A stretch of DNA of 64,000 nt, taken from assembly GCA_963519845.1 (NCBI GenBank), contig CAUQNX010000002.1:186001-250000 (forward strand), written 5' to 3'. Positions within the stretch are counted from its first letter, which is position 1. Each line of letters begins with the position of its first letter. Positions 36,001 through 46,207 of this stretch are shown here, piece by piece. The position numbers were made by a program, and so were the translations under genes. The notes beneath the pieces are model-generated. The model was not told the origin of the DNA. It saw only the letters and a list, made by a program, of their open reading frames with translations, and made no database searches. Source of the stretch: Moellerella sp963519845 (GTDB lineage Bacteria > Pseudomonadota > Gammaproteobacteria > Enterobacterales > Enterobacteriaceae).

Positions 36001-36028
36001 TTGATAGTTTTTGGTTAAGAATCGATTT

Positions 36029-37360
36029 TTAAACTTGAGCTAGAGCCGCAATCCTCGCTTTATTATCCATAATCTGAATAATTTGTTTATCGGTATAACA
36101 CATGGCATTAGTGGCTAATGCGCCGATATTAGCGATTGACTGCTCGGCACTATCACAAACAATGCCATCGGTGCCAGTGACATATTTATTATTAATAGCC
36201 ATTAGCGCTGCTTTAAACGCTGAAGATGCGCTACTCGACACTTTCATTGCACAGCTATTTGCCGCGCCGTCACAAATAATCCCGCTAATATCGCCAATCA
36301 TGCTATTGATAGCCATACTAACAACCCGCAAATTGCCCCCTAATAACCATGCCATCGCCGCTGATGCTCCCATTGATGCCGTTGATGCCGCACACAATGC
36401 CGATAACGGTGGAAAATGACTATGAATATAGATTGCGGTTAAATGAGATAAAACCAGCGCACGGATCAGCTGCTCATCCGTTGCTTTCAGGTGTTCTGCC
36501 ACCACCATCACCGGCAGAGTTGCCGCTATGCCTTGATTACCCGATCCTGAGTTGCTCATCGCAGGTAAAACCGCCCCGCCCATACGCGCATCTGAAGCGG
36601 CAGAAGAGCGAATCATAATGCTGCTCATTAAATCATTGCCTAACAATCCGCGCTCAATTTGTTGAGATAGCGTGCGGCCGATCTCTAAACCATAAGCGTG
36701 CTTTAATCCTTCTAGAGATAAAGCGCCATTAAGCACTGCCGCCTGCTTCATAAAAGCGATATCACCGATGGGAGCATTAATGGCAAAATCATAAATCTCT
36801 TGAATGCCCAGATGCTCAAATAGATTAGCTTTCTGCTGATCTTCTGCCTCATTGTGGCTATTTAGCCTATTTAAAATAATCTCATCATTGTGTTGAATAT
36901 AAACAATTTGAGTATGATTTTCCGCAATAGCCACAATAGCCGTTTCATCTTGAGTATAGATTTTAGCTTCAGCATAAAGCACTTGTTCACAAGGTTGTTT
37001 CACTTCAACAGTGACATTTCCCTGTGCCAAAAACGCTTTGGCCTGTTTGATCTCTGCTTGTGATGATTTTAATAGAACTTCTAACCCTGCCTCTGCATCA
37101 CCGCCAAAAGCCCCTAATGCAACGGCAATGCCTAAACCGACGACGCCCGTGCCTGGTACAGTCACACCCATACCATTTTTCATTAAGTTAGGTGATACCT
37201 TGGCCTCAATCCGTGTTATCGGTGATGAGAGCATTTGAGCAGCTTTGGCAGCAGCTAAAGCCAGTGCAATAGGCTCGGTACAACCTACCGCAGGTTTTAC
37301 GCTCTCCATCAACTGTTGAATAAACTGTGGCCATAATGTTTTTGTATTTTGTGCGTTCAT
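36029..37360 (-). CDS. cyuA: L-cysteine desulfidase CyuA (YhaM)
   Basis: A 443-residue UPF0597/serine-dehydratase-alpha-like protein that breaks L-cysteine down to pyruvate, ammonia and sulfide. Conserved Cys motifs, probably iron-sulfur ligands, are VGCTEPIALALAAAKA at the N-terminus, LSALCAAST, and GIICDGAANSCAMKVS. SAASDARMGGAVLPAMSNSGSGN is strongly conserved with YhaM. It lies 63 bases downstream of cyuP on the same strand, forming the cyuPA operon. No CyuR-type regulator is adjacent. Confidence 0.92.
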   Translation of the reverse strand: MNAQNTKTLWPQFIQQLMESVKPAVGCTEPIALALAAAKAAQMLSSPITRIEAKVSPNLMKNGMGVTVPGTGVVGLGIAVALGAFGGDAEAGLEVLLKSSQAEIKQAKAFLAQGNVTVEVKQPCEQVLYAEAKIYTQDETAIVAIAENHTQIVYIQHNDEIILNRLNSHNEAEDQQKANLFEHLGIQEIYDFAINAPIGDIAFMKQAAVLNGALSLEGLKHAYGLEIGRTLSQQIERGLLGNDLMSSIMIRSSAASDARMGGAVLPAMSNSGSGNQGIAATLPVMVVAEHLKATDEQLIRALVLSHLTAIYIHSHFPPLSALCAASTASMGASAAMAWLLGGNLRVVSMAINSMIGDISGIICDGAANSCAMKVSSSASSAFKAALMAINNKYVTGTDGIVCDSAEQSIANIGALATNAMCYTDKQIIQIMDNKARIAALAQV

Positions 37361-37423
37361 AACTGAATACCTTGTTGCTTTTAATCTACTGTTAATTAGC
37401 GGTTGCCTAACACATCTTGGGTA

Positions 37424-38761
37424 TTAAGAGAAAGCCAAGAATGGAGAGACACAAAGCAAGATCCCAGTGAAAATAATCAATAACAGAGAAGCACCTTTGT
37501 ATTTATGCAACATAGGCACTTTATAAACTAAATAAGCGGGAATTAAACAACCGACCATACCAAAGATAGGACTACAGATAGAGGTGAAGCTGAGAACAGG
37601 AGCATTAAGAATAATCGCGCCCCAAGCTAACAACACCGCAAAGACCATAATACCGTTTTGCACCCATTTTTCGTTAATCTTCTCTACTGGCATTAAACGA
37701 CTCAGTATATTCATCGCAATCCCTTGTGATGCTTCACGGAAGCCAAGGTAAACACCGAAGAATGCGGTCATTACAGCAAAGATATTGAGTAATACGCTAA
37801 CAACCGTCACCCAACCACCGGGGAAAAATTTAGCAGCAATGGCCAGCGCTGAAATATTCTGTTCGTAGGCTTTTACCGCTTCTTCATGACCCATTGCTAA
37901 GGTAAAAGAGACCGCATAGAAGAAAACAGTAGTGAATAAAATTAGGAAAGCGATATTCATGGCTCTTAACGCTTTATAACGCGCTACTTCACGATTAGCT
38001 TCTTTTTGACGATAAGAGATCACCATTGGGCTAAGCGTTTGAATAAATAGAATTGAAGTTAAAGTAAAAGGCAGTGTAATAATCGCATTTTTAATTAAAT
38101 GCCCAGTATCAGGTAATGAACCCGCATTATAGAGGTGCCACATACCAATCATGGATAAACCCAGTGCAGCAACAACAAATAACTTGGTTAATACCATAAA
38201 ACCCGACAATTTAAACAACAACTTCTCACTACGAGACGAAATTAAAACTAAAACACAAATTAAAGCTAAACCATAGAATGGATTATCTGATAATAAACCT
38301 TCTGTCACACCAAAGGTCTGAAAATAAGATGCGCTATCATTAGTAATTGCCGTTGAATAAACGAACAGCCATATTACTAACATCACAAAATAGAGTGCAC
38401 CAAGCAGAGCGCCCCAGTTTTTACCTAAATAGCCACTGATCACACTGGGATAATCTTTACACTCAGGTGATTCAGCCAAGGTATTAATAAAGAGACGCTG
38501 AAATAGATACATGGCTGGGTAACCAATAATAGAAGATAATAAGAAAACCCATAATCCCATTAGACCAACTTGTACAGGTAGAAATACAATACCCGCTCCA
38601 ATGGCCATACCGATACTCATTATTACCCAACCAACATCTTTACCATCAAACTTAGTGGCTACTTTCCATTGTTCGGCTGTCATACCTGCCCGTGATGCCG
38701 GTGAATTTACCGGTTCAGGAAAACCAACTGTCTCGATCGTATTTGTTTTCATAGTAGTCAT
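37424..38761 (-). CDS. cyuP: Cysteine permease CyuP (YhaO)
   Basis: A 445-residue inner-membrane transporter of the HAAAP (SdaC/TdcC) family, with about eleven helices. It begins with a ~40-residue cytoplasmic tail, then GWVIMSIGMAIGAGIVFLP. SVISGYLGKNWG and SFTSICSPIFGMVGCLIPA are shared with YhaO. Partner of the cysteine desulfidase downstream. A 967-base non-coding region precedes it. Cysteine as substrate follows from the E. coli pair. Confidence 0.9.
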   Translation of the reverse strand: MTTMKTNTIETVGFPEPVNSPASRAGMTAEQWKVATKFDGKDVGWVIMSIGMAIGAGIVFLPVQVGLMGLWVFLLSSIIGYPAMYLFQRLFINTLAESPECKDYPSVISGYLGKNWGALLGALYFVMLVIWLFVYSTAITNDSASYFQTFGVTEGLLSDNPFYGLALICVLVLISSRSEKLLFKLSGFMVLTKLFVVAALGLSMIGMWHLYNAGSLPDTGHLIKNAIITLPFTLTSILFIQTLSPMVISYRQKEANREVARYKALRAMNIAFLILFTTVFFYAVSFTLAMGHEEAVKAYEQNISALAIAAKFFPGGWVTVVSVLLNIFAVMTAFFGVYLGFREASQGIAMNILSRLMPVEKINEKWVQNGIMVFAVLLAWGAIILNAPVLSFTSICSPIFGMVGCLIPAYLVYKVPMLHKYKGASLLLIIFTGILLCVSPFLAFS

Positions 38762-39728
38762 ACTCGCGGTAGTAAGAAGTTAAATTAATGACATGTTCTA
38801 ATGTTGTTAATATTTGTTTGTTTTTATATAAATAATGGCACAATAATTTTCAATTAACTTACAGCCCTTATTGTTGCTGAGTAAATAATAGAACAATCCT
38901 GAGAGTAAAAACTTCTAAAGTATTATCAAAGATGAATGTAAAGAGAATAATTTTCTCTTGTAAGTTGAATAACGTACCTAGTTGCAGCAACTAAAGACAA
39001 AATAATCCATCAATAACCACTAGAAAATAATATTTACCAACCAATTGATAATAAACATTATTTTTTATCTTTATTTATATTCTCTAATTTCAATTGTTAA
39101 TTAATAGTGACAACTCACACCCAAGCAAGAAGCTAAATATCACACATTTATTAGATAAGCGTTCTCATTCGTCATGTTTATTTTGATTATTGTTAATATT
39201 CGTTTAAATAACAGAGTTTAATACTGTGTTCAGCGAATAGACATTTATTCCATCATCAAAAAATGACCTATTAATAAATAAATTAATCTCCCAACAAGCC
39301 AAATAGAGATTATAAATTACTTATACAACTTAAGTCAGAGTATAAGTTCAATAAAATAACAATAATTTATCATTTGAATTGCTATTTTAACTTTCACTCT
39401 ATTTTTATACTTAATAAAACAGGATTTAAAATTCAGTTCCTGATAAAGAATAATTTCCCCTGTTTTGCTGATTTAAGCCACTTAACCCACTGTTTGCTGT
39501 TAATAGAGGTTAACTTAATCGCCATTAAATCAGTTTAATTGTTAATACTAGCCCTTTAAAATAAGAGTAATAGAGTGGGAGTAATTAAATAAGAAAGAGA
39601 ATAATTATAAATAGAGAGGTAGAAATGAAAACAACCGAGATCTCTATTATAGAAAACTCGGTTGTTACTTAACTTAAATAGAATCGCTTTTTAACCTTCA
39701 TGCATTCTAAGCTTAAAAATAAAGTTAT
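38762..39728. other. Long non-coding region between cyuP and pepT
   Basis: Both flanking genes are leftward, so this holds the cyuPA promoter and the pepT 3' end. It is very AT-rich with no plausible gene. The only marked structure is a stem-loop at 39630-39666. Confidence 0.5.
39630..39666 (-). terminator. Stem-loop downstream of pepT
   Basis: AACAACCGAG and CTCGGTTGTT form a 10-base perfect stem around a 17-base loop, 63 bases past the pepT stop. On the minus strand it is followed by TTCATTTCTACC, a weak U-tract. Confidence 0.55.
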
Positions 39729-40964
39729 TTATTTCGCTTTGACATTCATAGCGGTTAATTCTGCAATTTTCATAATGACACTTACCGCCTGCTCCATCCC
39801 TTCTAAGGAGATAAACTCGTGTTTACTGTGGAAGTTATAGCCGCCAGTAAAAATATTCGGGCAAGGCAAGCCACGATAGGAGAGTTGAGCGCCGTCAGTA
39901 CCACCACGGATTGGTTGAATACGCGGGGTAATATCACACTCTTTCATCGCCTGACAAGCAATATCAATAACATGCGGGTGTTTCATCACCTCTTTACGCA
40001 TATTATAATAAGTATCATCAATGGTTAATTCGATATAACAGCTAGGGTGTAGGTTCTTACCCACTTTCTCAGCAATACGGATCATATTCTTTTTACGTGC
40101 TTCAAAACCTGGAGTTTCAAAATCACGCAAAATATATTGCATTTCAGCCCGTTCAACTGTGCCTTTGAGATAATTTAGATGGTAAAAACCTTCATAACCT
40201 TCAGTATTTTCAGGCACTTCATCGCGAGGGATCTCATTATCGATACGGCTGGCTAATGAAAGCGCATTAACCATAATACCTTTTGCACTACCGGGGTGAG
40301 CATTATTGCCGACAATTTTAATCGAGACTGTTGCCGCATTGAAATTTTCATACTCCAGCTCACCAACACCACCGCCATCGACCGTATAGGCCCATTGAGC
40401 ATCTAGCGTACGCAGATCAATATGATGAGCACCACGGCCAATCTCTTCATCCGGTGTAAACACTAAACAAATTTTACCGTGTGGGATCTTTTGCGCATCT
40501 AAGCGGATCATCGCAGTAATAATTTCGGCGATACCGGCTTTATCATCGGCGCCTAATAATGTTTTACCGTCTGTGGTAATCAATGTTTTACCTATCATTT
40601 CATGCAGAATAGGAAACATTACTGGAGATAGAACTTCATCGCCAATACCCAGTGCGATATCGCCACCACGATAATCTTCTAAAACCTGCGCTTTGACATT
40701 TTTACCCGGAAAATCAGGCGAAGTATCTAGATGTGAAATAAAACCAATGGTGGGCACGGGCCAATCAACATTGGAGGGCAATACCGCGGTAACACATCCA
40801 TATTCAGAAAGAGAAATGTCAGCAAGACCGAGTGCCGTCAGTTCACTTACCAATGCACGTGCGAATTTGAGCTGCCCATTGCTGCTTGGTATGGTTTTAG
40901 CCGAAGGCTTTGATTGAGTATCAAAAGAGATATACCCAAAAAATCGTTCTAAAAGTCTGTTCAT
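39729..40964 (-). CDS. pepT: Peptidase T (tripeptidase)
   Basis: A 411-residue M20B zinc aminotripeptidase. Metal ligands and catalytic residues appear in IGFISHLDTSPDF, TLLGADDKAGIAEI, FTPDEEIGRGAHH and TVDGGGVGELEYE, and the last His in FHSKHEFISLEGM. Length and sequence match E. coli PepT. It releases the N-terminal residue of tripeptides in the cytoplasm. In Salmonella the gene is FNR-activated; a partial FNR-like site lies upstream. Confidence 0.97.
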   Translation of the reverse strand: MNRLLERFFGYISFDTQSKPSAKTIPSSNGQLKFARALVSELTALGLADISLSEYGCVTAVLPSNVDWPVPTIGFISHLDTSPDFPGKNVKAQVLEDYRGGDIALGIGDEVLSPVMFPILHEMIGKTLITTDGKTLLGADDKAGIAEIITAMIRLDAQKIPHGKICLVFTPDEEIGRGAHHIDLRTLDAQWAYTVDGGGVGELEYENFNAATVSIKIVGNNAHPGSAKGIMVNALSLASRIDNEIPRDEVPENTEGYEGFYHLNYLKGTVERAEMQYILRDFETPGFEARKKNMIRIAEKVGKNLHPSCYIELTIDDTYYNMRKEVMKHPHVIDIACQAMKECDITPRIQPIRGGTDGAQLSYRGLPCPNIFTGGYNFHSKHEFISLEGMEQAVSVIMKIAELTAMNVKAK

Positions 40965-41258
40965 GTCTCTGCCTCTTAATTTTTACGCTAATCCCATTAT
41001 GGTGAAGGCTATCTATTAAGTTATTGCGTCAAATCAGATTTGTAGCGAAATATTATTAAATTGTCGAAATACTCTGTAGAAAAACAATAATTTTTTATTT
41101 AAATAGGTTTTTTTTTGCTTTTTAAAAGTGATTATTTCTTTATTGAAGATAAAAGCAGCAATATTTAACAAATTGGCATGACATAATATCTACATATTAT
41201 GATCTAAGCTTCACTTATAATTAAAATAATTATTCCTCTTTATTAAATAAGTAGCTTA
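40965..41258. other. Divergent promoter region between pepT and the SDR gene
   Basis: 294 AT-rich bases. TTGCGTCAAATCAG at 41024-41037 is a partial FNR-like palindrome about 65 bases before the pepT start, fitting the anaerobic control known in Salmonella. Low confidence in the site itself. Confidence 0.35.
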
Positions 41259-41969
41259 ATGAATAAAACATTTTTGATCTATGGTGTAAGCAAAGGCTTA
41301 GGTAAAGCAATGATTGAAGGATTAGCAGAGCCAACCGACAGAATTTACGGCGTCTCCCGCTCTGAGCCCACTGCAAGCCACCCCAATTTTAATTGGATAA
41401 AAGCCGATCTAGCGACATTAACTTCAGCGCGAGCGATCAAGCAAGTTATTAAAGACGAGCCTATTGATTACCTTATTTATAATGTAGGTATATGGGAAAG
41501 CACCGCTTTTACTGATCAATATCGTTTTGAAGAAACTAGCGATATTGAGACCATTAATATGATCCAAACAAATATCACTTCCTGTATTTTAAATCTCAAA
41601 ATGATGTTGGCTAATCTCAAAAAATCATCTAATGCCAAAATTATTTTAATTGGTTCAACTTGGGGGCTGGATAATCATAATGGCCAAGAAGTGACTTTTT
41701 CAGCCACTAAATACGCATTAAGAGGTGTAGTACAGTCGCTGCGTGAAAGCCTACGTCAAGATCAAATTGGTATCAGTATTGTGAATCTCGGTTATCTCGC
41801 CACCGAATACCCTCTTGAGGTTAAAACAGAAGAGATTATTGCTCAAACCCACGGCACCCTAATCCCATTAAGTGATGTGCTATCGGCGATACGCTTTATT
41901 CTTAATACCAGCAAAGCCTGTTGTGTCAAAGAGATAGATATGCCTGCCATGATGGATATGAACGTCTGA
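41259..41969 (+). CDS. Atypical short-chain dehydrogenase (catalytic Tyr replaced)
   Basis: A 236-residue Rossmann-fold SDR. The nucleotide motif is YGVSKGLGKAM (TGxxxGxG-like), NAG is represented by YNVGI, and the catalytic Ser is in ILIGSTWGL. The YxxxK motif reads FSATK (about residues 147-151), so the proton-donor Tyr is Phe while the Lys is kept. Either it is not an active dehydrogenase or it uses another residue. The substrate is unknown. In E. coli the potABCD genes lie near this position. A bidirectional terminator follows. Confidence 0.75.
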   Translation: MNKTFLIYGVSKGLGKAMIEGLAEPTDRIYGVSRSEPTASHPNFNWIKADLATLTSARAIKQVIKDEPIDYLIYNVGIWESTAFTDQYRFEETSDIETINMIQTNITSCILNLKMMLANLKKSSNAKIILIGSTWGLDNHNGQEVTFSATKYALRGVVQSLRESLRQDQIGISIVNLGYLATEYPLEVKTEEIIAQTHGTLIPLSDVLSAIRFILNTSKACCVKEIDMPAMMDMNV

Positions 41970-41972
41970 TCA

Positions 41973-42012
41973 AAAATCCCCAGTTAATGATATTAAATTA
42001 ACTGGGGATTTC
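41973..42012. terminator. Bidirectional terminator between the SDR gene and cobB
   Basis: AAATCCCCAGTTAAT and ATTAACTGGGGATTT form a 15-base stem with an 8-base loop, A-rich before and T-rich after. It serves both converging genes. Confidence 0.88.
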
Positions 42013-42033
42013 TTATTCAAGTAAAGCGACGGA

Positions 42034-42861
42034 TTAGTCGTCTTTACGTAATGATTCAAGTAAAGCATTAACGTAATCAACCACAGCAACACTGGCGAGG
42101 CCATAATGCTTTTCATCAAACTCACTCTGTACCAAACTCGGTTCGAGGTTTAATTCAACCGTATGGGCGCCGTTGAGTTTAGCTTCATGCACAAATCCCG
42201 CGGCCGGATAGACGTGTCCCGAAGTCCCTATCGCAATAAAGATATCGGCATCATCTAAAGCTTGATAGATCTGCTCCATACCAATCGGCATCTCGCCAAA
42301 CCAGACAATATGCGGCCGTAGCGGTTGTGGAAACTGGCAACAGTGACAGCGATCATCAACAGAAAGATCCTCTTTCCAGCTGAGCACTTGTTTTGAGGCG
42401 CAACAGCGCACCTTTAATAATTCACCGTGCATATGAAGAACTCGTCTATTACCGGCTCGTTCATGCAAATTATCAATATTTTGAGTGATCAGTAAAAAGT
42501 TATCTCCCAGCTTATCTTCCAACTCAGCTAAGGCCAAGTGTGCTGCATTAGGTTGAATGGATTTTTGCTGTAGTTGGCGGCGGCGTTCATTATAAAAACG
42601 CTGAACCAATAGCGGATCTCTCGCAAAACCTTCTGGTGTGGCGACATCCTCCACACGATGCTCTTCCCAAAGACCATCCGCAGAACGAAAGGTTTGTATC
42701 CCAGACTCGGCAGAAATTCCTGCCCCTGTCAGCACGACAATTTTTGGCGTATCCATAGGCATTAATCTTTTTTCTCGATAAAAGACACGACAGCGAAATC
42801 TTTGATGTCGTAAACATTTTACTTTCTTATACTTTTTGATCCGATGCCTATTACGCATCAT
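42034..42861 (-). CDS. cobB: NAD+-dependent protein deacylase CobB
   Basis: A 275-residue class III sirtuin that removes acetyl and succinyl groups from lysines. It has a basic ~38-residue N-terminal extension as in the long E. coli form, then GAGISAESGIQTFR (NAD binding), TQNIDNLHERAG, the catalytic His in HMHGELLKVRC, Zn-binding Cys residues (RCCAS and RCHCCQF) and IAIGTSGHVYPA. An internal start at MDTPKIVVLT would give the short form. nagK, its E. coli neighbour, is missing here. Confidence 0.95.
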   Translation of the reverse strand: MMRNRHRIKKYKKVKCLRHQRFRCRVFYREKRLMPMDTPKIVVLTGAGISAESGIQTFRSADGLWEEHRVEDVATPEGFARDPLLVQRFYNERRRQLQQKSIQPNAAHLALAELEDKLGDNFLLITQNIDNLHERAGNRRVLHMHGELLKVRCCASKQVLSWKEDLSVDDRCHCCQFPQPLRPHIVWFGEMPIGMEQIYQALDDADIFIAIGTSGHVYPAAGFVHEAKLNGAHTVELNLEPSLVQSEFDEKHYGLASVAVVDYVNALLESLRKDD

Positions 42862-43060
42862 GAGATAAATTCCTTCTTTCCATTTACTCGCATTGTTTCA
42901 CACAGCTATTACAATAACGCGTTTATTTAAGATTAGCAGCATGAAAACTTCAATCTAAACAACTGAAAGACAATATCGGGATTTAAATCAAAATATTGTG
43001 TCAGCGATAACCCACTTTAGTGCCACTGATGACGACTGAAGTGGGTTTTAGGAAAAATAG

Positions 43061-44311
43061 TTAGGATTGCCCACTTAGAATACGAGCAGGATCTAATTTA
43101 CTGGCTCTTCTTGCCGGATACCAACTGGCGAGTAAGCTGAGGGCGACTGTGGTTAACAGCACATACACCACATCCAGCAACTCAAGTTCAGAAGGAAGAA
43201 AATCAATAAAATAGACATCCCCTGAAAGAATAGAGTGACCGATCAGCAATTCAATGCCTTTAATAATCGGCGTTAAATTCAATGCAATAATTGAACCCAA
43301 GATCGCACCAATAACCGCCCCCACTAAACCACTCAATAGGCCATACCACAGAAAAATGGCCCTAATTTGACGATCTTTCGCCCCTAAGGTTCTTAATACT
43401 GCAATATCGGTGCTTTTATCTTTTACCGCCATCACTAGGGTAGAGACAATGTTAAAGCAGGCCACGCCAATCACTAAAATCATCGCCAGATACATGATGC
43501 TACGTATCATCTGTATATCGCTATACATATAGCCATAGTCATTGATCCAACTCTTTACAACAACATGGTGCATTGTCCGCAAGCCAGCGTCGTAAACGAT
43601 TTTATCGGCCTGAAAAACATCGGTCGCTTTAATCTCAAAACCTGAGATCCCCTCGCCATATTCCAGATAACCCTGTGCGTCTTGTAATGGAATAAGCGCC
43701 AATTGATGATCCAACAGCCCGCTGAGTTTAAATATGCCAGCAACCTGCACTCTTATTCGCTTCGGTTGTTGGATCTTCATACTATCATTGAGGCTAGGGA
43801 TCATGATGGTTACCCAATCCCCTACTTTGACGTTGAGCGTATTGGCAACACCATTGCCCAGAATAATTTGCTGTTTCCCCGCCTCAAAATGTTGCCATGC
43901 ATTATCTAATACAAAATTAGGTAAGGAGCTGACTTTAGTTTGCTGCTCGAGTGAAACGCCCATTATCTGGATGGCTTTTAAGTTAACACCGCGCTCGAGT
44001 AATCCGGTAAAGGTAATATAAGGGCTAGCTGCCTCAACTCCTTTTGTCTCTCTTATCGCCTTATAGGCATATTCCCAATCTTGATAAGGAGGTTGGACGG
44101 CATAGATTTGACCTTGAGGTACCACGGCTAATACGCGATTTCTGAGCTCTCGTTCAAAGCCATTCATCGCACTTAAGCCGATAATTAACACAGCAACACC
44201 CAGTACAATACCTAGTGTTGAGATAATCGAGACAAGTGAAACCATTCCGCCTCGACGACGCCCTCGACTAAAACGGATCGCCGTGAGTAAAGATAGCGGC
44301 ATTCCGGCCAT
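43061..44311 (-). CDS. lolE: Lipoprotein-releasing system permease LolE
   Basis: A 416-residue inner-membrane subunit of LolCDE, which extracts outer-membrane lipoproteins. It starts with MPLSLLTAIRFSRGRRRGGM, then a helix, a large periplasmic domain (about residues 50-270) and three C-terminal helices ending in SWYPARRASKLDPARIL. It overlaps the lolD stop by one base. A stem-loop (AACCCACTT/AAGTGGGTT) lies just downstream at about 43012-43050. Confidence 0.95.
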   Translation of the reverse strand: MAGMPLSLLTAIRFSRGRRRGGMVSLVSIISTLGIVLGVAVLIIGLSAMNGFERELRNRVLAVVPQGQIYAVQPPYQDWEYAYKAIRETKGVEAASPYITFTGLLERGVNLKAIQIMGVSLEQQTKVSSLPNFVLDNAWQHFEAGKQQIILGNGVANTLNVKVGDWVTIMIPSLNDSMKIQQPKRIRVQVAGIFKLSGLLDHQLALIPLQDAQGYLEYGEGISGFEIKATDVFQADKIVYDAGLRTMHHVVVKSWINDYGYMYSDIQMIRSIMYLAMILVIGVACFNIVSTLVMAVKDKSTDIAVLRTLGAKDRQIRAIFLWYGLLSGLVGAVIGAILGSIIALNLTPIIKGIELLIGHSILSGDVYFIDFLPSELELLDVVYVLLTTVALSLLASWYPARRASKLDPARILSGQS

Positions 44312-45012
44312 TACTCGGCTCCTAATTGTATTTCGGGTTGCAGATAGCCGTCGCGCATTTCAAGTTGACGACCTAAACGCGCCGCCAATTTAAGATCATG
44401 AGTTACCACCAAAAATGCGGTTCCTTGTCGGCGATTAAGTTCGCCCAATAATTCAAAGATCGCATCAGCATTGCGTAAATCGAGATTACCCGTCGGCTCA
44501 TCCGCCAAAACTAATGCCGGATCATTAACCAATGCGCGGGCGATTGCCACACGTTGACGCTCACCACCCGATAATTCGGAGGGGCGATGTTTGGCACGAT
44601 GTGAAAGTCCCACTGCATCCAGTAAGTCCATCGCCTTCTCATTCGCTAAGCTTTTACTAACACCGCCAATTAATAAGGACATAGCCACATTTTCTAGCGC
44701 GGTAAAATCAGGTAACAAATGGTGGAATTGATAAATAAAACCAAGATGTTGATTACGGAGTGTCGCCCGTGCATCAGAGGACATTTTGCCCATCTGTTGC
44801 CCTCTAAACACCACTTCACCCGATGTCGGTGTATCCAAGCCACCTAATAGATGAAGCAAGGTGCTTTTTCCTGAGCCAGAGCTGCCAACAATCGCCATCA
44901 TTTCACCTTCATGGACGGTAAAAGAGACATTTTTAAGCACTTCAGTACTTAATTGACCTTCCTGATAGCGTTTGCATAAATCATGACAAACAAGCAGTGA
45001 ATTTTTACTCAT
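44311..45012 (-). CDS. lolD: Lipoprotein-releasing system ATPase LolD
   Basis: A 233-residue ABC ATPase powering LolCE, the same length as E. coli LolD. Walker A is GSSGSGKSTL, the signature is LSGGERQRVAIARAL and Walker B is LVLADEPTGNLD. ATG at 45012 gives the family start MSKNSLLVC and overlaps the end of lolC by eight bases; the longer frame to 45150 lies wholly within lolC. Confidence 0.96.
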   Translation of the reverse strand: MSKNSLLVCHDLCKRYQEGQLSTEVLKNVSFTVHEGEMMAIVGSSGSGKSTLLHLLGGLDTPTSGEVVFRGQQMGKMSSDARATLRNQHLGFIYQFHHLLPDFTALENVAMSLLIGGVSKSLANEKAMDLLDAVGLSHRAKHRPSELSGGERQRVAIARALVNDPALVLADEPTGNLDLRNADAIFELLGELNRRQGTAFLVVTHDLKLAARLGRQLEMRDGYLQPEIQLGAE

Positions 45013-46207
45013 AACGCAAAGCCTCAGCGGGTTGTACAGATGCTGCGCGCCACGAAGGATATAAGGTGGCGAGCAGAGAGATAATAATGGCCGATAGCGC
45101 AATAAAAATAACGCGGGTCGCATCAATAACAATGGGCAAATTAGCGCCACTTGGTAATAAACCTAATAGCGGCATTATGCTATTTAATTGGCTTGAAATA
45201 AGCACACCCAGTAATGCACCAATCAGAGATCCAATAATACCAGCGCCCGCTCCTTGGATCATAAATATCATCAGAATATTATGACGTTTTAATCCTAAGG
45301 TTTTGAGGATCGCTACTTCGCCCTGTTTTTCCATCACTAATAAAGATAAAGAGGTGATGATATTAAAAGCCGCTACGGCAATAATCAGGCTGAGCAAAAG
45401 ACCCATCATATTTTTTTCCATTTTAACCGCTTGGAAAAACTCGCCTTTACGATCACGCCAATCAGTCCAAACCAAGCCTTCGGGCAACCGCTGCTGGCTC
45501 AAGCTATCCACTTGTAGAGGTTCGTCTAAAAATAGCCGCCAGCCGGTAATGTTACCGCTTGGATAGCGCATCATACGTGCCGCATCCTCTTGGTTAACCA
45601 CCATATCGGTACTATCTGCCTCGCCTGCTGTATTAAAAAAACCGACCACAGTGAAGAGTCGCTGACTGGGCATTCGCCCCATAGGCGTCAGTTGGCTAAC
45701 ACCGGGCACAATTAAACGTATCTCATCGCCACGTTTGATGGCCAAATTATCGGCTAAACGCTGCCCCAAAATGGCATGATAAGAACCTGGTTTTAGATCA
45801 TCACGTAACCCACTTGAGATATTATCGAGTAAAGGTGATTTTTCATTAGCATTGACGCCCAACATCACCCCCACACCGACGTTGCTGCGACTTTGTAATA
45901 CTACATCGCCCATCACTATGGGTTCAATCCCATTAATACCGGTTAAATTTTCCAAACTCTCAACGGGATAGTGTGACGGATCGATATTTCCTATCGTTGA
46001 AGTCAATACAGCTTGAGGCATATATGCGAGAATACTCTCCTGAAGTGAACGTTCGAAACCGTTCATCACTGAGGTGACTGTGATTAATGCTGCAACGCCT
46101 AAAGTAATACCCACGGCAGATAAGCTTGAGACAAAACGGCCGAATTTATCGACCGCACGACCACGCATATAACGTAGACCTATAAATAATGAGACAGATT
46201 GACGCAT
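45005..46207 (-). CDS. lolC: Lipoprotein-releasing system permease LolC
   Basis: A 400-residue inner-membrane partner of LolE. It starts MRQSVSLFIGLRYMRGRAVDKFGRF, has a first helix at about 25-48, a periplasmic domain containing the LolA-binding hook region, and three C-terminal helices ending in LYPSWRAASVQPAEALRYE. It is first in lolCDE and divergent from mfd, as in E. coli. Confidence 0.96.
   Translation of the reverse strand: MRQSVSLFIGLRYMRGRAVDKFGRFVSSLSAVGITLGVAALITVTSVMNGFERSLQESILAYMPQAVLTSTIGNIDPSHYPVESLENLTGINGIEPIVMGDVVLQSRSNVGVGVMLGVNANEKSPLLDNISSGLRDDLKPGSYHAILGQRLADNLAIKRGDEIRLIVPGVSQLTPMGRMPSQRLFTVVGFFNTAGEADSTDMVVNQEDAARMMRYPSGNITGWRLFLDEPLQVDSLSQQRLPEGLVWTDWRDRKGEFFQAVKMEKNMMGLLLSLIIAVAAFNIITSLSLLVMEKQGEVAILKTLGLKRHNILMIFMIQGAGAGIIGSLIGALLGVLISSQLNSIMPLLGLLPSGANLPIVIDATRVIFIALSAIIISLLATLYPSWRAASVQPAEALRYE

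Noticed and set aside
44311..45150. Long 279-residue form of LolD
   Set aside because: The first 46 codons overlap lolC and show no similarity to LolD; ATG 45012 gives exactly the usual 233 residues.
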